Source: an uncultured Stenotrophomonas sp.
GTDB taxonomy: Bacteria > Pseudomonadota > Gammaproteobacteria > Xanthomonadales > Xanthomonadaceae
Assembly: GCF_913778665.1 (NCBI RefSeq)
Contig: NZ_CAJYVQ010000007.1
Span: 1 to 64,000, forward strand
Length of the DNA: 64,000 bases
Direction: 5' to 3'
Made by a program: the position numbers and the translations under genes. Shown piece after piece: positions 10,213 through 21,679 of this stretch. The notes beneath the pieces are model-generated. The model made no database searches, had not been told where the DNA came from, and saw only the letters and a program-made list of their open reading frames with translations. The stretch's first letter is position 1, and each line of letters starts with the position of its first letter.

Positions 10213-10428
10213 AGAATCGTTCCGACAGATCGCAGGACACTGTCGAAGGCGGGGTGGGTCAGGTTGTGGGGGTGTCCGCGGCATGGATGCCGCGGCCAAG
10301 CCCCCATGGACGGGTTCACGGCGTCCCCCACAGCCTGACCCACCCCGCCTACCCGCAGGAAACCAGCTTCTGCGGTTGCTTCGGCCGTTGCTTCGGCCTC
10401 TGCGGGTTCCGGGCGCCGCCCGGACGAC

Positions 10429-10434
10429 TACAAT
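10429..10434 (+). promoter_or_regulatory. candidate -10 box for rsmD
   Basis: TACAAT lies 4 nt after the last hairpin of the composite element. No good -35 is visible; the hairpin itself occupies the -35 to -10 interval. Confidence 0.4.
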
Positions 10435-10441
10435 CCCGCTC

Positions 10442-10479
10442 ATGCTGAAATTCTCGAATGAACCCCACCGGGGGCGCCG

Positions 10480-10483
<4 letters not shown>
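10442..10483 (+). CDS. possible 13-codon leader peptide before rsmD
   Basis: ATG at 10442 opens a short frame, MLKFSNEPHRGRR, whose TGA overlaps the rsmD ATG (ATGA at 10480-10483). It starts 7 nt after a TACAAT box, so it could be leaderless, and its stop would hand ribosomes to rsmD. It is too short to be secure. Confidence 0.3.
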
Positions 10484-11594
<1,111 letters not shown>

Positions 11595-11654
11595 GCCCCG
11601 CTGTACCCGCACCCCATTACGTACAACACCACGCACCATTCCGGGAGGAAACCC

Positions 11655-12146
11655 ATGAACACCACCATGCGCGCGATGCTGATCGCTTCGTTGGCCCTGG
11701 CCTTCACCGCCTGCAAGAAGGAAGAGGCCGCTCCGGTCGACGAGGCCAAGCAGGCCCTGGTCGCGCCGTCCAGGGACGACGATGCAGGCTGGAAGAAGTA
11801 CCTGCAGGAAGTGGCCATCCAGAACATGGGCAACATCACCAACAGCCCGTTCCTGTACTACCTCTCGCCGGAATCGGACCCGGACTTCCAGGCCAAGTAC
11901 GAGCGCCAGACCGAGAGCGCGACCCAGGCCGTGGCCCGTGGCGTGCAGCCGGGCAACATGCTGGCCTTCGGTTCGTCGGCCTCGGGCAAGATGGCTGACA
12001 TGATCCAGGCCGTGTTCAAGGACGTATCGCCGGATTCGATGAAGGGCGTGCGCGTCGTCTTCATCGGCCAGTCGGCCGACAACGCCCGCGTGCAGGCAGC
12101 GATCCAGCCGACCGGTGCCGAGTACATTTTCGTCGAAGCCAAGTAA
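11655..12146 (+). CDS. putative lipoprotein of unknown function
   Basis: This 163-residue protein has a lipoprotein signal ending LAFTAC (lipid Cys at about residue 20) followed by KKEEAAP. The mature domain is hydrophilic, with a segment GSSASGKMADMIQ (about residues 105-117) that looks like a nucleotide-binding loop but lacks other NTPase motifs. A strong GGGAGGAAA ribosome binding site precedes the ATG. It lies between coaD and the ferredoxin gene, probably in the same operon. I do not recognise the family. Confidence 0.7.
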   Translation: MNTTMRAMLIASLALAFTACKKEEAAPVDEAKQALVAPSRDDDAGWKKYLQEVAIQNMGNITNSPFLYYLSPESDPDFQAKYERQTESATQAVARGVQPGNMLAFGSSASGKMADMIQAVFKDVSPDSMKGVRVVFIGQSADNARVQAAIQPTGAEYIFVEAK

Positions 12147-12278
12147 TACCGAGCCATGGCGGCCATGCTCCGGCATGGCCCGGGCGGCGCTCCGCAAGGG
12201 CGCCGCTGATGACCTGACCGGCCCGCGCGCCCGCGCTGGCCGGTCCTTTGTCCCAGGGCGCGGGCGAGGAGTATCGCC

Positions 12279-12560
12279 GTGTCGCTGAAAATCAACGAGC
12301 TCTGCGTCAACTGCGACGTATGCGAGCCGGCCTGCCCGAACCAGGCCATTGCGATGGGTGAAACCATCTACGTGATCGACCCTGCGCGCTGCACCGAATG
12401 CGTGGGCCATTTCGACGAGCCACAGTGCGTGGTCGTCTGCCCGGTCGAGTGCATCGACCCGGACCCGGAGATCGTGGAAACGGAAGACCAGCTGCTGGCC
12501 AAGCTGCGCCAGCTGCAGCACGATCACCCCGAACTCTACGCGGAGCCCCCATCCGAATGA
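12279..12560 (+). CDS. fdx: YfhL-type ferredoxin
   Basis: This 93-residue ferredoxin starts at GTG. The first cluster motif is CVNCDVCEPACP (Cys9, 12, 15, 19) and the second is CTECVGHFDEPQCVVVCP, with the insertion between the second and third cysteines seen in the YfhL/Allochromatium type. These carry two low-potential [4Fe-4S] clusters. The physiological partner is not evident. Its TGA overlaps the ggt start (ATGA). Confidence 0.9.
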   Translation: MSLKINELCVNCDVCEPACPNQAIAMGETIYVIDPARCTECVGHFDEPQCVVVCPVECIDPDPEIVETEDQLLAKLRQLQHDHPELYAEPPSE

Positions 12561-14287
12561 AGACGCTGATCGTCCGCCCCCTGTTGCTGCTTGGCCTGCT
12601 GCTGAGCCCGATGGCCTGGGCCGACAGCCCGGCCCGTGCCGAGCGCCCCGATGGCGCGGCCATTGCCAGTGGCCACGCGCTGGCCACCCAGGCCGGCATC
12701 GATATCCTGGCGCAGGGCGGCAATGCCTTCGATGCCGCCGTGGCAGTGTCGTCCACGCTGGCGGTGGTCGAGCCGATCAGCTCCGGCCTGGGCGGCGGCG
12801 GCTTCTTCCTGCTGCATGACGCGGCCACCGGCAAGGACGTGATGCTGGACGCCCGCGAGACCGCGCCAGCAGCCGCAACTCCGCAGGCCTTCCTCGACAA
12901 GCAGGGCAACCTGGACCGTGACCGCTCGGTCAACGGCGCGTGGTCGGCCGGTATTCCGGGCCTGCCTGCGGCGCTGGTCGAACTGTCGGCCAAGCACGGC
13001 AAGCTCCCGCTGTCGGCGTCGCTGCAACCGGCGATCCGCATCGCGCGTGAAGGCTTCCCGGTGTACGACCGCATGGCCAAGGGCTATGCCTCGCGTCGTG
13101 AAGTGATGGAGCGCTATCCAGGCACCCGTGAGGTCTACCTGCGCAATGGCCGGCCGATCGCCAGCGGTGACCTGTTCAAGCAACCGGAGCTGGCGCAGAC
13201 GCTCGAGCGCCTGGCGGCCGGTGGCTTCGATGGCTTCTACAAGGGCCGGACCGGCAAGCTGCTTCTGGCCGGCGTGAAGCAGGCCGGTGGCCAATGGACG
13301 GCTGAAGAGCTGGCCGGCTACCGCGTGAAGCTGCGCGAGCCGATCGTGTTCAACTACAACGGCTGGAAGATCACCACCGCGCCGCCGCCGTCGTCCGGTG
13401 GCATCGCGCTGGCCAGCATGCTGCAGATCCTGGAAGGCTGGGACATCAAGCAGATGGACCCGGCACACCGCACGCACCTGGTGGTGGAGTCGATGCGCCG
13501 CGCCTACCGCGACCGCACCTTCTTCCTCGGCGATCCGGACTTCGTGCAGATCCCGCAGAAGGTGCTGACCAGCAAGGACTACGCACAGGGCCTGCGCGCC
13601 ACCATCCACCCGGAGAAGGCCACGCCCAGCGACCTGCTGTCGGGCAACCCCACGCCGCTGGAAGACGACGAGACCACCCACTTCTCGATCATCGACCGCG
13701 ACGGCAACCGTGTTGGCGCCACCCAGACCGTCAACCTGCTGTACGGCTCGGGGCTGATTCCGAAGGGCACCGGCGTGCTGCTGAACAACGAGATGGACGA
13801 TTTCGCGCTGAAGCCGGGCACGCCCAACGCGTTCGGCGTGATGGGCTACGCGGCCAATGCACCGAAGCCGGGCAAGCGCATGCTCAGCTCGATGACGCCG
13901 ACCTTCATGGAGAACGACGACAAGGTGATCGTGCTGGGCACTCCGGGGGGCAGCCGCATCATCACCATGGTGCTGCTGGGCATCCTCGGCTACGACGCCG
14001 GCCTGGATGCGCAGCAGGTGGCCGCGTTGCCGCGTTACCACCACCAGTGGCTGCCGGACCTGATCGAAGCGGAGGACGATGCGTTCGACGCGGCCACGGT
14101 GAAGCAGCTGCAGGCGATGGGCCACAAGATCGACCTGCCGGGCGACACCGCTGCCGGTGGCCGCGGCTCCAGCCACGTCTGGGGCAACCTGCAGACCGTG
14201 GAATGGGACCGCAAGGCCAATAAACTGTTCGGCGGCAGCGACCCGCGCAACCCGGTGGGCAGCGCCCAGGTCGTGCCGGCCCGCTGA
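12557..14287 (+). CDS. ggt: gamma-glutamyltransferase
   Basis: This 576-residue periplasmic enzyme cleaves the gamma-glutamyl bond of glutathione and transfers or hydrolyses it. It has a Sec signal peptide (residues 1-24, cleaved near AWA/DS). The precursor autocleaves before the nucleophile Thr in DDETTHFSIIDRDGN, separating the large and small chains. Conserved substrate-loop residues are GSGLIPKGTGVLLNNEMDDF and SSMTP. ATG 12557 overlaps the ferredoxin stop, which implies coupling. A terminator follows. Confidence 0.96.
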   Translation: MKTLIVRPLLLLGLLLSPMAWADSPARAERPDGAAIASGHALATQAGIDILAQGGNAFDAAVAVSSTLAVVEPISSGLGGGGFFLLHDAATGKDVMLDARETAPAAATPQAFLDKQGNLDRDRSVNGAWSAGIPGLPAALVELSAKHGKLPLSASLQPAIRIAREGFPVYDRMAKGYASRREVMERYPGTREVYLRNGRPIASGDLFKQPELAQTLERLAAGGFDGFYKGRTGKLLLAGVKQAGGQWTAEELAGYRVKLREPIVFNYNGWKITTAPPPSSGGIALASMLQILEGWDIKQMDPAHRTHLVVESMRRAYRDRTFFLGDPDFVQIPQKVLTSKDYAQGLRATIHPEKATPSDLLSGNPTPLEDDETTHFSIIDRDGNRVGATQTVNLLYGSGLIPKGTGVLLNNEMDDFALKPGTPNAFGVMGYAANAPKPGKRMLSSMTPTFMENDDKVIVLGTPGGSRIITMVLLGILGYDAGLDAQQVAALPRYHHQWLPDLIEAEDDAFDAATVKQLQAMGHKIDLPGDTAAGGRGSSHVWGNLQTVEWDRKANKLFGGSDPRNPVGSAQVVPAR

Positions 14288-14306
14288 TGCGGACGCACAT
14301 CTTGGA

Positions 14307-14340
14307 CCCCCGCCACGGCGGGGGTTTCCGTTTCCTTTCT
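14307..14340 (+). terminator. rho-independent terminator of ggt
   Basis: CCCCCGCC-AC-GGCGGGGG (14307-14324) is followed by a T-rich tract, TTTCCGTTTCCTTTCT. Confidence 0.8.
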
Positions 14341-14365
14341 AGCGATTATTTAACGGCCCGGCGCC

Positions 14366-14371
14366 GATAAT
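14366..14371 (+). promoter_or_regulatory. -10 box, possible leaderless start of the MBL gene
   Basis: GATAAT ends 6 nt before the ATG at 14378, so a start site 7 nt downstream would be the A of the ATG. No ribosome binding site is visible between them. Confidence 0.45.
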
Positions 14372-14377
14372 CGACGC

Positions 14378-15265
<888 letters not shown>

Positions 15266-15271
15266 TGAAAT

Positions 15272-15293
15272 GGCCGGGCATTGCCCGGCCTTT
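15272..15293 (+). terminator. terminator of the MBL gene
   Basis: GGCCGGGC-att-GCCCGGCC followed by TTT lies 6 nt after the stop codon. Confidence 0.7.
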
Positions 15294-15304
15294 CGCTGAT
15301 GCCC

Positions 15305-15327
15305 GTAGATCCACGCCACGCATGGAT
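15305..15327 (+). repeat. SMAG repeat
   Basis: GTAGATCCACGCCACGCATGGAT is a 23-nt GTAG-headed unit between convergent genes. Confidence 0.75.
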
Positions 15328-15348
15328 GGTTTTCCACAGGTGCGACCG

Positions 15349-15642
15349 TTACGACGCCTTCAGGCAGCTGCTCATGAAGGTCTTGCGCGCGTCACCGGCC
15401 AGCTTCTTGGCGCCCGCATCGGCGTTGCACTTCTTCATGCGTTCCTGCGGGGTGGTCGCGGCCTTGGTTTCGGCGGCGTGGCCACTGAGGCAGGAGCTCT
15501 GCGCGGTCTTGTAGGCGTCACCCTTCAGGCCCTTGTTCTTGGCCGAGCATTCGGCCATCCGCTGCTGCTGAGGGGTGGTGGCGTTGGCGGCCAGCGGCAG
15601 GCCGACCAGCAGGACAGCGGCCAGCAGGAAAGAGGCTTTCAT
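15349..15642 (-). CDS. psiF: PsiF repeat family protein
   Basis: This 97-residue exported protein has a signal peptide (residues 1-21, MKASFLLAAVLLVGLPLAANA) followed by two repeats of the form QQRMxxCxAxxxxxKLxGDAxKTxxSxCL, the PsiF repeat found in E. coli phosphate-starvation protein PsiF. Each repeat has two cysteines, likely paired in the periplasm. ATG 15642 was chosen to place the signal peptide at the N-terminus. Function unknown; the nearby phosphate genes at 16.6-22.3 kb make a link to phosphate supply plausible. Confidence 0.85.
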   Translation of the reverse strand: MKASFLLAAVLLVGLPLAANATTPQQQRMAECSAKNKGLKGDAYKTAQSSCLSGHAAETKAATTPQERMKKCNADAGAKKLAGDARKTFMSSCLKAS

Positions 15643-15828
15643 CGAGGACACTCCAAGCGGTGGCGGGTGCGCGGAGCATTGGCCTGCGGGCAGCAAGGCC
15701 ACGTGAAGAATCACGCGTCGGCCACACCCGTGTCCACGGGCGTTCACGTGCCGCGGTGAAGCGCGCCTGCGAACGGTCGGCGGTCAGCGCCCTCTCCTGC
15801 GGAGAGGGGGCCGACTCGGTCACCGGGA

Positions 15829-16461
15829 TTATCCGACGCGGGTGCCGAAGATGCGGTCGCCGGCATCGCCCAGGCCCGGCAGGATGTAGCCCTTGTCGTT
15901 GAGCTGGGCGTCGATGGCTGCGGTGTAGATCTCCACGTCCGGGTGCACGGCCTTGACCGCGTCGATGCCTTCCGGTGCAGCCACCAGGAAGATGCCCTTG
16001 ATGCGGCGGGCGCCGGCGCGCTTGAGCATGTCGATGGTGGCGATCAGGGTGCCGCCGGTGGCCAGCATCGGGTCCAGGATCAGCGCGTCGCGCTCTTCCA
16101 GTCGGCCGGTCAGACGCTCGAAATAAGGCACCGGCTGCAGGGTTTCCTCATCGCGCTGCAGGCCGACCACGCTGACGCGCGCGGCCGGGATCAGTGACAG
16201 CACGCCGCTGAGCATGCCCAGGCCGGCACGCAGGATCGGCACCACGGTGATCTTGGCACCGGCGATGCGCTGCACGGTGACCGGGCCGGCCCAGCCGGGC
16301 AGGGTATGTGGCTCCGTGTCCAGGTCGGCGGTGGCCTCGTAGGCCAGCAGGGTGCCCAGCTCGTTGGCCAGTTCGCGGAAATCCTTGGTGCTGAGCGCGG
16401 CGTTGCGCATCAGGCCGATCTTGTGCTGCACCAGTGGGTGGCGCACTTCGACGATCTTCAT
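15829..16461 (-). CDS. upp: uracil phosphoribosyltransferase
   Basis: This 210-residue salvage enzyme makes UMP from uracil and [22 protein letters not shown] (about residues 128-145) is the PRPP-binding loop, and the C-terminal [16 protein letters not shown] is the uracil-binding signature. The ATG at 16461 gives [19 protein letters not shown], the usual start. Divergent from the TonB-dependent receptor. Confidence 0.97.
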   Translation of the reverse strand: MKIVEVRHPLVQHKIGLMRNAALSTKDFRELANELGTLLAYEATADLDTEPHTLPGWAGPVTVQRIAGAKITVVPILRAGLGMLSGVLSLIPAARVSVVGLQRDEETLQPVPYFERLTGRLEERDALILDPMLATGGTLIATIDMLKRAGARRIKGIFLVAAPEGIDAVKAVHPDVEIYTAAIDAQLNDKGYILPGLGDAGDRIFGTRVG

Positions 16462-16628
16462 GGTCGGGAAGGGGAAAAGGAGAGAGGACGCCATTTTGCC
16501 GGATCGGTGGCCCGAACCCAAACCAGGCCAGGACGTGCCTTGCAGCAAATGTGCAGATCCATGTCACGGCCATGCAACCTTGCGGACATACCGTGCAGAC
16601 CCATTCTTAACAGGAATGGGGATTCCCA

Positions 16629-19190
16629 GTGCATATCAAGACTCCGTTGGCCGTTGCCATCACCCTGACCCTGGCGATGGGGGCTGCCGCCCCGCTGCAG
16701 GCCGCCGGGCAGCAGGCGGTCGCCGCCACCGGCGCGGTGGCCGCCGATGCGGTCGACCTGGACCGTATCGACGTCCGCGCCCAGCTCGAATCGCAGATCC
16801 GCGCCGTCGACCTCAAGCGCAGCAGCGACGCGATCGAAGACGCGGTGTCCTCCGATGCGCTGGGCCAGTACCCGGACAAGAACGTGGCCGAGTCGCTGCA
16901 GCGGCTGCCGGGCATCAGCGTGACCCGCGACCAGGGCGAAGGCCGCTTCGTGGTCATCCGGGGCCTTGATGCCAATCTCAATAGCGTCAGCGTGGATGGC
17001 ATCGCCGTGGGTACGCCGGAGGACTCCAGCCGCGCTGCACCGCTGGACGTCATTCCGTCCGATTCCACCGAACGCCTGCGCGTGGTGAAGTCGCCGACCC
17101 CGGACATGCCCGGCGACGCCATCGGAGGCGCGGTGCTGGTCGAGTCGGCCTCGGCCTTCGACCGCGACGGCCGCAGCCTGCGCGGCAAGATCGAAGGCAG
17201 CCACCAGCAGCTGTCCGGCGATACCAGCCCGAAGGCGGCCTTCAACTACAGCGAAGTGTTCAATGACACCTTCGGCGTGGCGGTGGGCGTGAACTACCAG
17301 AAGCGGACGTTCGAGTCGGACAACACCGAAGTGGAGTACGACGGCGACAATGACACGGCACCTGGCGACGTCACAGCGATCAACCTGCAGCACCGCAAGT
17401 ACGAGATCGAGCGCAAGCGCATCGGCGCCAACCTCAACCTCGACTGGCGCCCGAACGAAGACAGCAGGTACTACCTGCGCACGCTGTACAGCCAGTTCGA
17501 CGATGCCGAAACCCGCCAGCGCGTGATCTTCAACTTCGACGACGCCAACATGGTCAAGACCGGTACCGACCAGTACCGCCTGGACGGCATGCCGAAGGAT
17601 TCGATCGACAAGCGCATGCGCTATCGTACCAAGAAGGAAAACACCTTCGCGGCCAGCCTCGGCGGCGAGAACAAGCTGAGCAACGCTGTGGTCGATTACC
17701 GTATCGGCTACACCCGTACCGAAGAGCGCGTCAACGACGAGATGGAGGCGCGCTTCAAGCTGAACGGCAAGGCCTTCAACGGCACGCTGGACCAGCGCAG
17801 CCGCCTGCCCAGCTACAGTTTCGACAACCCGCAGTGGCTGGACAACGGCAACTACGCCTTCGACCGTTTCGTGCTCTCGCCCAAGCAGGTCAATGACAAG
17901 GAGCACAGCGCGCAGGTCAACGTGCGCTTCGACGGTGATAGCGGCAGCATCAAGATGGGCCTGCTGGGCCGCTGGCGCGACCGCGACGTCAATGTTGATG
18001 AGAGCGAACTGCGCGTCGGCCCGAAGGTCGCGCTGTCGAGCTGGAGCACCTCATCGCCGGAATACCGCCACGGCAACCTGGGGGACGGTATGGATTCGGC
18101 GGCGATGCGCGCGTTCTGGGCGGCCAATGGCAACCAGTACAGTGCGCGGCCGCAGGACGTTGGTGGCAATGCAATGACCTCGCTGGAAGAAGACTACGTG
18201 GCCAGCGAGGACATCTTCGCCAGCTACGTGATGGGCACCTGGGACATCGGTGCGCTGCGCATCATTGGTGGTGTACGCGTGGAGAACACCCAGTTCAAGG
18301 CGACCGGCAACCAGGTGGACGTGGCCGCCAACGGCCGCAGCTTCACCGTCACCCCGCGCGTGGCCAACAGCAGCTACACCAACGTGCTGCCGGGCCTGCA
18401 CCTGCGCTACGACGCCGCAGATGACTGGGTGCTGCGTGCCTCGGCCAACATGACCGTATCGCGCCCTTCGTTCGGCGATATCTCGCCGCGCGTAGGTTAC
18501 AGCCGCGGTGACGAGGAAGTGCGCCTGGGCAATCCGGAGCTGGATCCTTACGAATCGAAGAACATCGACCTGTCGGTGGAGAAGTACATCGGCAGCAGCG
18601 GCATCGTCTCGCTGGGCCTGTTCCACAAGTCGATCGACGGCTACATCGTGGAAACCGTGCGCACCAATGATCCGGCCTACGGTGGATTCGACGTGACCCA
18701 GCCGATCAACGGCCGCAAGGCCACCGTGCGCGGTGCGGAGTTCAACTGGCAGCAGCAGCTGGCGTTCCTGCCGGCCGGCCTGGACGGGCTGCTGGTCGGT
18801 GCCAGTGGCACCTGGCTCGACACCACGTTCGACGCCGGCATCAAGGATCGCGCGGGCGAGGACTTCACCCTGCCGCGGGCTTCCAAGCACGTCTACAGCG
18901 CGCACCTCGGCTACGAGAAGTACGGCCTGAGCACGCGGCTGGCGGCGGTGTACCGCAGTGAGTACCTGGACAGCATCGGCAAGGGCCGCGCGTTCGACAT
19001 CTACGTGGCGCCCAACACACAGCTCGATTTCTCACTGGACTACAAGTTCACCCCGCGCGTGAGCCTGTATTTCGAAGCGCAGAACCTGCTGGACAAGCCG
19101 CTTGAGCTGTACCAGGGCACGCGCTCGCGCACCCTGCAGATGGAAGAATATGGCCGCACCTACGCACTGGGCCTGAAGGTGGCACTGTGA
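16629..19190 (+). CDS. TonB-dependent receptor, probable phytate/organophosphate uptake
   Basis: This 853-residue outer-membrane receptor starts at GTG (no in-frame ATG fits). It has a signal peptide (residues 1-26, ending LQAAGQ) and a plug domain (about 45-170, YPDKNVAESLQRLPGISVTRDQGEGRFVVIRGLD) of the Caulobacter/Xanthomonas type, then a 22-strand barrel ending in a hydrophobic C-terminal strand (YGRTYALGLKVAL). The substrate is not shown by the sequence. The next genes encode a phytase-like propeller, a phosphatase and an exported pyrophosphatase with overlapping or near-touching starts, so I infer import of phosphate esters. Confidence 0.88.
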   Translation: MHIKTPLAVAITLTLAMGAAAPLQAAGQQAVAATGAVAADAVDLDRIDVRAQLESQIRAVDLKRSSDAIEDAVSSDALGQYPDKNVAESLQRLPGISVTRDQGEGRFVVIRGLDANLNSVSVDGIAVGTPEDSSRAAPLDVIPSDSTERLRVVKSPTPDMPGDAIGGAVLVESASAFDRDGRSLRGKIEGSHQQLSGDTSPKAAFNYSEVFNDTFGVAVGVNYQKRTFESDNTEVEYDGDNDTAPGDVTAINLQHRKYEIERKRIGANLNLDWRPNEDSRYYLRTLYSQFDDAETRQRVIFNFDDANMVKTGTDQYRLDGMPKDSIDKRMRYRTKKENTFAASLGGENKLSNAVVDYRIGYTRTEERVNDEMEARFKLNGKAFNGTLDQRSRLPSYSFDNPQWLDNGNYAFDRFVLSPKQVNDKEHSAQVNVRFDGDSGSIKMGLLGRWRDRDVNVDESELRVGPKVALSSWSTSSPEYRHGNLGDGMDSAAMRAFWAANGNQYSARPQDVGGNAMTSLEEDYVASEDIFASYVMGTWDIGALRIIGGVRVENTQFKATGNQVDVAANGRSFTVTPRVANSSYTNVLPGLHLRYDAADDWVLRASANMTVSRPSFGDISPRVGYSRGDEEVRLGNPELDPYESKNIDLSVEKYIGSSGIVSLGLFHKSIDGYIVETVRTNDPAYGGFDVTQPINGRKATVRGAEFNWQQQLAFLPAGLDGLLVGASGTWLDTTFDAGIKDRAGEDFTLPRASKHVYSAHLGYEKYGLSTRLAAVYRSEYLDSIGKGRAFDIYVAPNTQLDFSLDYKFTPRVSLYFEAQNLLDKPLELYQGTRSRTLQMEEYGRTYALGLKVAL

Positions 19191-20305
19191 TGGCGCGTTG
19201 CATCAGCTTGTTGGCCGCCGCGCTTGCCACGACCCTGGTGGCTGGCTGCACGCCAGCCACCAGCAACGATCCGGTCGTGGCCACGCCCGAGGCAACGGCC
19301 ACGGCAGGGCGTGCAGTGGCCACCATCGCCGAGGCATTCCTTTCACCGATGACGCCGGCCGACAACATCGATTCCCCGGCCGCCTGGCGTGCGCCTGACG
19401 GAACGCTGTGGTTGATCGCCACCGCCAAGGCCACCGACAAGCTGATGGTCTACGACGGCAGCACTGGCCAGCACCTGCGCGACGTCGGCAGCAGCGGCAC
19501 GGGGCCCGGACAGTTCGACCGCCCAAACGGCATCGCGGTGACCGACGATCTGCTGTGGATCGTGGAGCGCGACAATCACCGCGTACAGGTGCTGAGCCTG
19601 CCGGACTTCACCCCGCTGGGGACCTTCGCTGCGGACGACCTGCGCAAGCCGTACGGGCTGTGGGTCGACCGCCGTGCCGATGGCTACAGCGTCTACGTCA
19701 CCGACTCCTGGGACAACGGCGAGGATGCACAGGGGCGTGACATCCTGCCGCCGCTGGCGGAGCTGGACAAGCGTGTGCGCCAGTACCACGTGACCCGCGA
19801 CGGTGCGAAGGTCGAGGCTAGGCGGGTGGCCGACATCGGCGACACCACCGAAGCCGGTGCACTGCGCGTGGTCGAATCGATCTGGGGCGACCCGGACAAC
19901 GACCGCCTGCTGATCGCCGAAGAGGACGAGCGCTACGCCAGCGAGTTCAAGGTCTACACCCTGGCCGGGCGTTTCACCGGCACCACCTTCGGCCGCGATG
20001 TGTTCAAGGCGCAGGCCGAGGGCGTGACCCTGCGTACCTGCGGCAAGGACGGCTGGTGGATCACCACCGAGCAGGGCAAGCAGCGCAGCGTGTTCCACCT
20101 GTTCGATCGCCATACGCTGAAGCTGGTCGGCGCCTTCCAGGGCAATACCGTGGCCAATACCGATGGCATCTGGATGATGCAGCAACCGAGCGCGCGCTTC
20201 CCGCACGGCGTGCTGTACGCGGTGCATGACGACCAGGGTGTGGTGGCGTTCGATTGGGAGAGCATCGCCAAACAGCTGGCGCTGCCGCTGGAGTGTGGCG
20301 CGTGA
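19190..20305 (+). CDS. beta-propeller (3-phytase-like) lipoprotein
   Basis: This 371-residue lipoprotein (lipobox LVAGC, lipid Cys at about residue 20) has a beta-propeller built from repeats such as WRAPDGTLWLIATAKATDKLMVYDGSTGQ. The pattern resembles beta-propeller phytases (PF02333-like), which release phosphate from phytate with calcium; NHL-type propellers are the alternative. ATG 19190 overlaps the receptor stop; GTG 19187 one codon earlier is also possible. The end overlaps the phosphatase start (GTGA). Catalytic calcium ligands cannot be verified by eye. Confidence 0.7.
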   Translation: MARCISLLAAALATTLVAGCTPATSNDPVVATPEATATAGRAVATIAEAFLSPMTPADNIDSPAAWRAPDGTLWLIATAKATDKLMVYDGSTGQHLRDVGSSGTGPGQFDRPNGIAVTDDLLWIVERDNHRVQVLSLPDFTPLGTFAADDLRKPYGLWVDRRADGYSVYVTDSWDNGEDAQGRDILPPLAELDKRVRQYHVTRDGAKVEARRVADIGDTTEAGALRVVESIWGDPDNDRLLIAEEDERYASEFKVYTLAGRFTGTTFGRDVFKAQAEGVTLRTCGKDGWWITTEQGKQRSVFHLFDRHTLKLVGAFQGNTVANTDGIWMMQQPSARFPHGVLYAVHDDQGVVAFDWESIAKQLALPLECGA

Positions 20306-21669
20306 GCGGCCGTTGGCTGATCGGCACCTTCACCCTGGGCCTGCTGCTGGCACTGCCGTCGCAGGTGTTCGCGGCCGCCGAGCCGAACACCCAGGTCGTG
20401 GCTGGCAGCCGCCACTATGCGGCAACGCCGGTGCCGGACCGCATCGTCGCCTCACCCGCGGCGGATCCCAGTCGCGGTTTTGCCGTGGCCTGGCGCACCG
20501 ATGGCAGTGTGCAGGCGCCGTTGCTGGAAATCGCCCTGGCTGGTGATTCACCTGCCGTCGAGGGCATCCGCCAGATCCGCGCGACGACCCGTGCGCTGCA
20601 GACCGAGAATGGCTCGTCACACCATCATCGTGCCGACGTCGAGGGGCTGCAGCCGGACACCCTGTACGTCTACCGCGTGCAGGGCAACGGCAGCTGGAGT
20701 GCCTGGAACCAGCTGCGTACGCTGGCCAGCGCCGAGCAGCCGCTGACCCTGCTGTACTTCGGCGACACCCAGAACAAGAACGTCAGCCATGTCAGCCGCG
20801 TGGTGCGCGCGGCGCAGAAGGTGGCGCCGGAAGCGCGGATGAGCTTGTTCGCCGGTGACCTGGTCAGCGGCGGCGACAACATGGACGACAGCGAGTGGGG
20901 CGAGTGGTTCGCCGCAGCCGGCTGGTTGGCGCAGGAAACGCTGGTGGCGCCGGCGATCGGCAACCACGAGTACTTCGAGGAATTCGAGGACACCCCGCAG
21001 GAGCGCCGCGTGCTGGGCCGGCACTGGCCGGTGACGTTTGCGCTGCCGGGCAACGGCGCCAGCGCTGCGCCGCAGACCAGCTATTGGTTCGACGCGCAGG
21101 GCGTGCGGGTGGCAGTTCTCGATGGCACTTCAGCGCTGGATCTGGGCACAGCCAAGGCACAGGCACAGTGGCTGGACAAGGTGCTGGCGGCCAACCCGCA
21201 GCCGTGGACCGTGGTGCTGCTGCACCAGCCGTTCTATTCGCCGCGCGAGGGGCGCGAGAATACCGCGCTGCGTGACGAGCTGCTGCCCGTGGTGCGTCGC
21301 CACAAGGTGGACCTGGTGCTGCAGGGCCACGATCACACCTACGGGCGCCGTGGCGAAGGGCAGGCCGCGACGCCGCAGTACGTGGTGACCGTGGCCGGGC
21401 CGAAGCAGTATCGCCTGTCCGACGAAGCACGAAAGACGATGGCTCCGGTGGCCGAGGACACCCAGCTGTTCCAGGTGCTGCGTATCGACCCACAGCACCT
21501 GCGTTATGAGGCGCGCACGGTCACCGGGCGCCTGTATGACGCCTTCGAGCTGCGTCGCGATGCGAGCGGCGGCAAGCAGCGCGTCGAGCTCACCGACGGC
21601 CGCATCACGCCGCGTGACTGCCCTCGCGCGCAGACTGCCAAGGGTCGCGCCGATCGCTGCTGGGAATGA
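20302..21669 (+). CDS. purple-acid-phosphatase-like metallophosphoesterase
   Basis: This 455-residue exported enzyme has a signal peptide ending near VFAAAEP, an N-terminal fibronectin-like domain (about residues 45-145) as in purple acid phosphatases, then the calcineurin-like metallophosphoesterase core. The metal motifs are YFGDTQNKN, AGDLVSGGDN, GNHEYFEE, LLHQPFY and LQGHDHTYGR. It starts at GTG 20302, overlapping the phytase-like stop. Likely a periplasmic or surface phosphomonoesterase acting after the propeller enzyme. Confidence 0.88.
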   Translation: MSGRWLIGTFTLGLLLALPSQVFAAAEPNTQVVAGSRHYAATPVPDRIVASPAADPSRGFAVAWRTDGSVQAPLLEIALAGDSPAVEGIRQIRATTRALQTENGSSHHHRADVEGLQPDTLYVYRVQGNGSWSAWNQLRTLASAEQPLTLLYFGDTQNKNVSHVSRVVRAAQKVAPEARMSLFAGDLVSGGDNMDDSEWGEWFAAAGWLAQETLVAPAIGNHEYFEEFEDTPQERRVLGRHWPVTFALPGNGASAAPQTSYWFDAQGVRVAVLDGTSALDLGTAKAQAQWLDKVLAANPQPWTVVLLHQPFYSPREGRENTALRDELLPVVRRHKVDLVLQGHDHTYGRRGEGQAATPQYVVTVAGPKQYRLSDEARKTMAPVAEDTQLFQVLRIDPQHLRYEARTVTGRLYDAFELRRDASGGKQRVELTDGRITPRDCPRAQTAKGRADRCWE

Positions 21670-21679
21670 GGAGATCCAG

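Noticed and set aside
16458..17906. A 482-codon minus-strand frame opposite the TonB receptor
   Set aside because: It overlaps the upp promoter region and a receptor with clear plug and barrel features; it is a shadow.
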